In this document: positions 24,101 to 33,100 of the stretch, one piece after another
Layout of the letters: the number at the start of each line of letters is the position of its first letter
Position numbering within the stretch: the stretch's first letter is position 1
From: Emydura subglobosa
Lineage: Eukaryota; Chordata; Testudines; Chelidae
Length of the DNA stretch: 64,000 bases
Assembly (NCBI GenBank): GCA_007922225.1
Contig: ML679970.1
Coordinates: 21,202,654-21,266,653, forward strand
Reading direction: 5' to 3'
Notes under the pieces: model-generated
Databases searched by the model: none
What the model was told of the DNA's origin: nothing
Seen by the model: the letters and a program-made list of their open reading frames with translations, nothing else
Program-made: the position numbers and the translations under genes

Positions 24101-27100
24101 AGGGGAGAGAGCCCTAGTGAGTCAGGCAGACCTACCTGAGAGGAGTCCCCAGGAGACCCGGTATCCAGTAGCTCCACCCACACCACGCCAGGTCACCAGC
24201 ATGCTCTGCAGGGAGATGTCCTGAGCAGACAGCTGCTGCACCCCTTCCAAACGCACTGCGGGGAGACGGAACCAAACAAAACATCACCATTGCACGAACA
24301 TGAGACCCAGAAAGATCAGCCTCCGCGCAACCTGCAAGGTAACCAAAGGATACTGTGGAGTCCAGCCCAGCCCAGCCACCCTTCTGCCTTCCAGCCCCCA
24401 CAAGAGACAAGAATAACTAACTCTGCTCCTAAATGAGCTCTGTTCCTTTGCCACTAATCTCAAAATAGAAACACAGCAGAAAAGTCTTCAGAAAAGTGCA
24501 CTCCGAAATGATGTATATGCACTTCAAGGACACGCACCGATCAGCTTCAAATGCAAGTCCACACACGTGCATTATTTTAAATGTTGATTGTGTTTTATAA
24601 ATCATATGCCATACTAATCTGAAAAGACGCCAGAGATACTTTACCAAAAAATTCCATGCTCAGGTGACAATGTTATATATATGTAGATACCAAAATCAAA
24701 ACAACAAAAATACCATGGGGATTTTTAAATAATGCACGAGGTCAGAGCGAAGGTTGTTACGCTGCATCTGAAATACGCACTTTTTGTGCTGGACATGATC
24801 TATGCATGGTTGAAAAAACACAGGATAACAATTTCACAACATTTTGAAGTGGTTCTCATTTCCCAGGGTTCGAAGAGGACCTGTTTTCCTGTTTGTCCAA
24901 CATTTTTCACACAGGTTTATTGACATTTTGATCAAAATCATTTTAGAAATGTTTTGCCTATTGAAAACCATGTTTCCTTCCTGGAAAGCAGGATTTTGGG
25001 AACATCTTGATGATGTTTTTGAGAAATAGGTCAATAGAATTTTTATAAAAATATGGAGAAAAGATTTATGAAAAAACAGAAAATTTCAGTAATTTGACAA
25101 TGATTTTGCAAAAAAAAAAAAAAAAGTAGTGTTTTGGGTTTTTTTGGTTTTTTTTTTAAACAGTCACTTTTGGCAGGAAAAAAATAAACCAACTATAAGA
25201 CACCCTCTGTGCAGCCCCCAAACTCTGTCTGTCTGAGCAGATGGTACTTACGGGTTCGTCCGGTTAGCTGGGTGGGTGCTGCCGTCTGCCGCTGGGAGAT
25301 AGGCTGAAGTGTGACCATATAATCAGTGTTGGGGCGCAAGTTGCTGAGCGTGACAGACACGGCACTGGCCCCCAGGCTCATCTCCTCTGCCTGAGCCTCA
25401 CCTGGGAAGGGCACAGACAGCGATGCATGGAGGTACTATCCACTAGGGCTCTGGAGCTGCAGGACACCACCCCTGGCCTAAAGCAGGCTGCAGCACACAA
25501 GCTACGCGGGGCTTCAGACAGGCCTTTCCCTCATGCAGCATGTCAGGACTGGAACCCTCTGCTGCCCCAGCTGGGTCGGCGAGGGGCACGTAACACACAG
25601 GACACACTTGCCTTCCCACACACGTGGCTGGCAGCACGAGCACACACACGTTATGTGCTCTCAGTACGTTCAGCCTCGCTCTGCGCCCTCACTCCCAGCA
25701 GCAGGGCTCAGCCAACGCGAGAAGCTAAACAAAGATCAGGGGCTCGACCCAACAGGACAGAGCTGGGAAAAGGGAGCGAGGGCAGAGCTGGCACTCCCTG
25801 GCAGGGAGCTGGCGGCAATTGGCAGCCCCATTGCAGAGGCTGTGAAAGGAGAGGAAGACGGCAGGGAAATAGCCACACACCCCTAAGCTGGCCCCCTCCG
25901 CCTGGCACTGGGTCTGGGCAGCGCAAACCAGCGGTTCTGATGAGCTCAGCTGTGTTTTTGTGCCCTCAGGGCCAGCATTCTCTCTGGGGGAGATGCACTG
26001 CCATGGCAGCCGGGTGGGGCAGCGTGCAGGGCGAGGCCCCCTGGGAGAGCTGCCAGGGCCACATGCACTGGGATGGCTGCAGGCTGGGGTGGGGTAACTC
26101 CAGGTGCAGCGTCTTGCAGACAACAGCACTAGGGAGCGGGGAGGGCTCGAAACCATCTACATCCCTGCTCGAACCCCAGCATGCACCCAGAGCCCCTGTA
26201 CACACCCCACACACAAACCCCCAGCCCCACACACTGAACCCCTGTACACACCATCTCCTCTGAGCACACGGATACCCCCTTACACACTGAACCCTGACTG
26301 CACAGACCTCCACACGTGCACCCCCAGCACACAACTGACCACACCCACGCCCCTTCTAGACACCCCCACCCCCACACACAGGATTCGCTTGGCTCACACA
26401 TTCATCCCCCCTTTCCAGAACTGGTGGGAGCTCCCCCAACACGGACAGCCGCAGTGAGGAGCGCTGGGGCAGGAACCCCTCACACACTGGCAGGGTGCCT
26501 GGGCTTCTCCACTCTGGCACATGTGAACACCACACGCTGTATCACGCAGATCCTGGCAGCACACCCCCCATTTTGGGCACAGCCAGGCACAGAGGGGGCC
26601 CCACACTGACCCCAACCCAGCACTGCCTCCCAAGGGAGCAAGAAGCCATGCAACTGGCTCTGCGTCTGCCTGCCTCAGAGTCCACACGTCTGTCTGCTTC
26701 TTCGGGTTTGTGGCTAGTGAGGTTGCTGGACAGACAGGGTGGGGAGGAGGAGGTGGCGCAGCCAAAGAGCAAAGGGAGCAGATACCCTTCCTAGTTGCTT
26801 CTCCTCCAATCCTCCCACCCAGCCCAGTCCTAGGGCAGTGGAGAAATGCATGCCCAGGCAAGGATTCATTTGTCCTCCTGGAATGGGTCCAGGCTCCACA
26901 CCCTTCACGTGAAGGAGGAGGGCCTGCAGCCCGGCTGGCAGTTCTCCTGTGGCAGAGAACACAGCCCTGGGGTGGACATTCTCACGTGGAATTGCAGAGC
27001 CACAGGAGAGGCGGTGCCTCCCCAGCCCCGTCACCCGCACTCTGAGCTCACCTCGAGCCACGTAGGTGACCCGGTAGCCCTGCAGCTGCTCCAAAGCAGC

Positions 27101-30100
27101 TCTCCAGGCCAGTCTGAGGAAGGACGGTCCAGCCTCCACCACTCGGAAATTCGACACTTCAGACAGGGCCTCTGAAAGAGAATAATGCAGGTGTGGAGAA
27201 GACAGAGGCAAGGCCAGTACCCTGACACACTCCTGCCCCGGAGAGCACCATGTCTGGGTGCCAGGAGGAAAGGAAGCTTCTGCCTCTGCCCATGAGCTTC
27301 CCAAGAGGCACCCTGGGGTAATGGGGGGGAGGGTCATAGCTATGTGACCACATTAGCCAGTCCGGGGCCAAGACCCAGCACGTGGCGGAGCAGCCCTAAG
27401 ACTGTTGGGCTCCACTGGGCAGGGTCTTCGGGATTCGACATTGACTCAAAGACTCCCCGTATAAAGGCCGTCTCTCCACTGCCAAGCCCACCAACACCCC
27501 AGGGCTAAGTAACAGCATCGTGGGACCCACCAGTGCCCAGCTCGGTAGCAGCACTCACACCCCATCAATCCCATCCCAGCGCGGTCAGCCAGCCACAGAA
27601 TGCAAGACGGTGGCTAGGACGGAGTGAGCACATGGGGGGGCCACGGGGAGTCACCCATTCCCATGGGAGTCGCCTGCCAGGGTCATGGGCACAAGGGGTC
27701 CCACTCGCCCCAAACTGAGCTGGAAGCGAATCCAGCAGCCCTGTCCCACCCTTGGACGGGCTCGCAGCCAGCCCATTCTCTAGCCACCACCCTGAGAAAC
27801 CAGGCCCCGCCCCTGTGCCTGTAACAGGGCCCAACCCCAGACAATGGCGCCCAGACGAGTTAGCAAACATCACCAGGCTCTTCCAACAGGAGTCCCCCTG
27901 GCTCAGAGGGCACCGGGAGCCTGGGTGTGCAAGCTGGTTCCTGTCTGGGCCAGGCGCGTGCGCGGCACACGCGCTGCCTGGGCAGCTGGGTGGGTGACTC
28001 ACCAGTGCGCCCTTTGCCAGAGACCGACTCGCCAATGCTGTTGGCGTACTGGGCAATGACAGTGACCAAGTAGTCCGTCCCTGCCTGCAGCTGGCGCAGC
28101 ACGGTGCTCGTCTCCCTGGGGCCCAGGCTGACCTGTCCAACGGCAGAAGAAGCCATTACCCTCCTCAACCAGAGAGATCCAACATCCCGCCTGCTCGCCA
28201 CCCCACTCCTGCTGTGCGGATGGCCCGGCCCACTGAGCCAGCCCCCTGAGAGGAGGTGGACGCCATATGGGATTTTGCACCATTCATTTCCCGAAGGGGT
28301 TTGGTGCTGGAGCAGCTGCCACGGGAGGCCAACTTCCATTCACCCACTGCACACACCCCCTTCCCAGTGTGCCTCAGCCGGAGCCGGAGAACGGCTGAGG
28401 ACGGGAGCTCGGTCCAGCAAGCGGCCCATCTTGGGACATGGCTGGAAAGGGAACTCTCACCTCTTGCATCTGTGCTGTAAGTTGCTGCCCCAAGCCCGTG
28501 AGCGGCACGTACTGGACTTTGTAGCCTGTGACAGGGCCGCCTGCTGCAGTCCAGCGGATCCTCAGCATGTCGACTGTCTGCTCCAAGAAGACCAGGTTGG
28601 TTGGGCCGCTGTACACCCGCGGACCTGAGGGGAAGGGAAGCAGCAGTCAGGCTCCCTGCTGGCGCCACGCCTTCCCCGGGGCTGACACAGGCATGGAGTC
28701 GTGGTGCGGACTCCAGCTCCCTGCTGCCCAAGGCAGGGAGCTGCTCAGGGACAGATGGCCTCTGCCACCACGAAGCATGTTATTAGAAGAGAATCATGTA
28801 AATGTTCTCACTCAAACTTCCTGGGTGGGGGGAATTGTCCAGTTACCAGGGCAGCACCGCGGGGCCAAAGTGAACCCACACAGAGCCCCAGTCAGCGTCG
28901 CATCACCACGAAACAATGCCGCAGTGTGACACTGGCACTGAGCCTAGACACGAAGTCATAGCTCCAGGATCGGGTTCGTGTCCAGGAACGCGGGAGGGTG
29001 GAGTTTAACCCTTCCATTGCAGCACTGGAAACAGCTGTGACAGCCGGCGCCAAAGAAGCAGAAAGTGAAGCATCTTGCCAGGCAGAACCAAGTGCAGACA
29101 GGGCCCAAACCACCACGCTTGGGCTGTAACGGTCTGCTGGGGGGAGGAGAGCATTGCAAACAGGAGAGACAGCGTTCTAAAGCCAGCCCAGGGCTGAGCC
29201 ATTGCAGGGGGAGGCAGAGAGCACCAGCTGCAGCTCGCCCCTTACCCATCTGCAGGACCCCTCCGGTGCTGGCGCACACCCTCCGAGACACCAGCGGGAG
29301 CAGAGTGCCCAGGATCTTAAAGTCGTTGACGTAGAAGAAGTAGTCCTCTGAGGGAGTGGAGGCCACACGCATGAGCTCCGCGCGGTCTGCGTTCTTGATC
29401 CCTGTAGGGGGTGGAGAGCAGGTGAGGGGACACTGGAGTCTCTCTCCTAGGAATAATCCCCTGGGCTATGGCCTGAGCCACACACCTCTCCCCCCACCGG
29501 CTGGCACAGCAGCATCCTCCATCCTTACTCTCCCTAGCCTGCTGTTACAGTGCCAGACGTTCAGGGCTAGCAGCAGCACGTTATAGGGGTGCTGGGCTCC
29601 CAGGGCCCTTGGCCCGTCCCCTCGGACTCTCCCATTAGGCTCCTGTATCTCCCACCTCCTCGCTGGCCACTACAAGACATTACAGGGCACTGGAATTCAG
29701 AGCTCCCTAGCCTGACACCCCCTGCGCCATCCACTTCTCTCCCTCACGCTAGAGGATCAGGCTCCTTCCAGGCCGTGCCAGGTGCTTCCACTCCCATTCA
29801 GCAGCTGCACTGGCCAAGATCACAGGGTCCGCCTCTGCCTTCCTCTTAGAGCCCCCCGGGACCAAAGGGACACCATGGCCTGCGGTGGGAGTCCTGAGCT
29901 GCCTGGTGAAGGCAGAGAGACCCTGGTGCTCCCAGCAGGTACTGGAGTCACTTACCCACAGCAAAGACCTTAATGCCCTGCGCCTTCAGCTTCAAGGACG
30001 GCTGCTCAGTGTCATCCTGGGACTTGCCATCTGTGATGAGAATGCAGACCTGCCAGGGAGAGGCAAGGGCGTGTCAGGAGGGCACCAGCCAACTCCACAC

Positions 30101-33100
30101 CAGCCGCCAGGCTCAACACGAGCCGCAGGGCCCACCTCATGCGGGAGGGGTCCCCAAGGCCAGTGCCCCCAGGCGGCTCAGCCAAAGCACAGCAGAGGTG
30201 AGATAGGGACCCCCAGATGCTGAGTCTAAAGGAGCCCGTGCGGGGAAGAATGGGAGCAGCAGTCAGACGGTCCCATTGGGCTGGAAGCTGGAGCATGTTG
30301 CCTCCCCACTGTCCCCCCTGTTATGGGGAAAGAGTTGGAGCTGGGTAGATGTTACCAGGGGTTCGAAGGAGGGGGCTGTATCGACTCATGCACCAGCAGT
30401 ACCCAGCTCTACTTCCCCAGCCAGGGCCATCAGCAGGTTCTGGCCCCACTCGCTGTGAGCCACCAGGCCAGCGTTTCACATCCACAGGCCCTGGCCATGG
30501 TATAAGCAGGGTCTCTCGAGAGGTACCTTTGGGACGACAGGCCGGATCTGATTAGGCCCAAAGAAGTTGTTGGCGATGTACTGGAGGCCGACACCTGTGC
30601 GTGTGTTCCCACCCTTGTAGCTCAGCTGCTGGATGGCCCTCTTCACCTCCGTCCCATTGGGATGCTGGGAGAACGTGAACTCCACCCTGGGGACAAACAC
30701 AGTTCCAGGGGGCTGGGGGCAAACCACAACACAGACCGCTCACAGCCGAGCGGGATCCCTGCGCAGTAACCACACGCCCACATGCTTCCTTAGGGGAAGC
30801 TTCCAGGGCACCCACAGGATTTCTATAGGGGATGGGATGCACCCCTAGGGTGCAGCTCTACAGAAGTGAGGTGATGACACCACAGAGCTGGTCAGTGGGT
30901 TATTTATAATGGAGCTCCATAGAAAATACGTGCAAGGAGCTGCAGGAGCATGAGGGGTAATTAGACATTTTATAGTCAAGGCCAGGACTATAACGGGGTT
31001 CAAAAAAGAACAAGTAAGTTCATGGAGGATAGGTCCATCAATGGCTATTAGCCAGGACAGGCAGGGATTGCTGTTTGCCAGAGGCTGGGAATGGTTGACG
31101 GCGTGGATCACTCGATGATGACTTGTTCTGTTCATTCCCTCTGAAGCACCTGGCATTGGCCACTGTCAAAAGACAGGATACTGGCCTAGCTGGACCAGTG
31201 ATCTGACCCAGACTGGCCAGCACAGGGGGCTGAGCACAGCCACCATGAGCAGAGGCAGCACCCCCTCCCCAGCAAATAGCTCTCCCACAGAGTGCCCCGT
31301 GCTTCCTCGGCGACGGAAACCCTGAGAGCCCCCCTCGGAGCACAGAGAGGTGCCCCCACAGAGGCGGTGGGAGCCGTCCCGCGCATGCCTGGCAGGTGGG
31401 GACAGGACCATCAGGACTCACCTGGGGTCATCACTGTATTGCACTGCCCCGAATCGCACTGCGCTCTCACCGACCACATGGACAAAGGGCCTGACCAGGT
31501 CCTCCATGAAGGCCCGAATCATCCGGAAGTTGGCCCGCCCGATGCTAGAGGATCCATCCACCAGGAACACAATGTCGGCCTTATAGACATTGATGCACAT
31601 CCCTGCAAAGCAACCATCAGCAGCTCAAGGCTGGCTTCCTTTGATTCAACATGTCAGTGTATGGGGAGATTTTGATAGACCAGGAAAAGGGCCAGGGACC
31701 GCTTGTTAGCCACAAGTGTGACAATCAATATTACACTAACAGCAGCCAAAATCTGTAGGGCTTTCTGCAGGCCTGTGCAGCTTTAGCATGACTAAGCCAG
31801 GAGGGGAAGGGAGCCTTTTTCTCAACCATATTTGACTCTGCACTCCCCACCCCCCATGAAGTCTCCAGTGGACGTGCTGGGATCTGTGTTTTAGGTGAAA
31901 AGCAGGAGGCTGATCTCTGCATGCCCTCTGGGAGATGTTCATCAGGGCCTCAAGCCATGTGGATTCTGCAGAAACACATCTGACTAAGAAGTGATCCGAG
32001 GAAAACCTCTTGTTTAGCTTTTGAAACTGCTCGCCCAACAAGTTTTTTTCTTGATGTGTTATTGTCTATTAACAGGGATAAATGGAGGGGGGGCAGGGGG
32101 AGAGATTTGGACTCTTCAGGGATCTCTTTCTAGACACAGTTTTGGGGTCTCCCCCAGGGCGGCTGGAAGACAGGCCAATCAGAAAGCTGCCGCTGTACTG
32201 CTCGAGAGACACACCAAACCTTGGTAATTGAGGGTTGGGGTGTTTTACTAACCTGTTGTGGACGTGTGCAAATGCTCGAGACTAAGTAAAGTATAGCTTC
32301 TAAGTGAGAGCACTTTTATACTGTTTCTACCAGTCCATCTATCGGCTGGACGGCCACGTCTCCATCTGATTTATTTCCTGACACCACCTCGCACAGAGCT
32401 TTGGGTTGATAGACCCGCAGGTAACCACAGGGCCAGAGGGGACTGCCCCAGCCCTGCAGCGGAGGCTCCCTCCACTGGCTTAGCCCTTCCAGCCTTTTAG
32501 GCCTGGAGCCTGCACTCCACCCGCAGAGAGCTCAAAGACAGCCAAAGTCCGTGAATCAGGGGCAAGGAACCCCAGACCTCAGGGCCCATGTTCTCCAACA
32601 AGGAGACAGATTCAGTGCCAGGGGCCATGATAGCCTGTCCCTCTAATGCAAGGAGTTCCAGGGCCCAGCGGGGGTGGTGCAGACAGGGCCAGCCCCAGGC
32701 TGGGGTGGGGATGCCCCATAAATAGACAGCGGGTGAGCACTGCCAGCAGCCAGTGCCTGTGGGCTGACAGCTCCCCCAGGGTCCATTGACCAAGAGCCCC
32801 CTTAGCAGAGAACATGATGGATTTTCTCAGGCTAGTGCCACATTCCTGCCAGCCAACCGCAAGCCTTTGCAAAGGGGTCGGGGCGAGGTGACAGCTGCCC
32901 CTCCCCTGGGAATCGCTCCAGCCCCTCACACACCCCACATTCCTTCAGGGATAAGTCACTGGCCAAGGGGCAGCTGGGGCTCCAGGTCCTACTTGGGCTG
33001 AGAGAGGCAGCTGCACCACACAGGCCCATGAATCCTTCCTCCTCCTCCCCTCACCCCACAAGCCACCTCTGAGTGTCAGCACAGGGCAACTCCCAACCTC

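Noticed and set aside
26160..26420. CA-rich tract considered as a CRISPR-like or ordered minisatellite array
   Set aside because: Units vary in length and sequence with no constant repeat-spacer pattern. It is simple low-complexity DNA.
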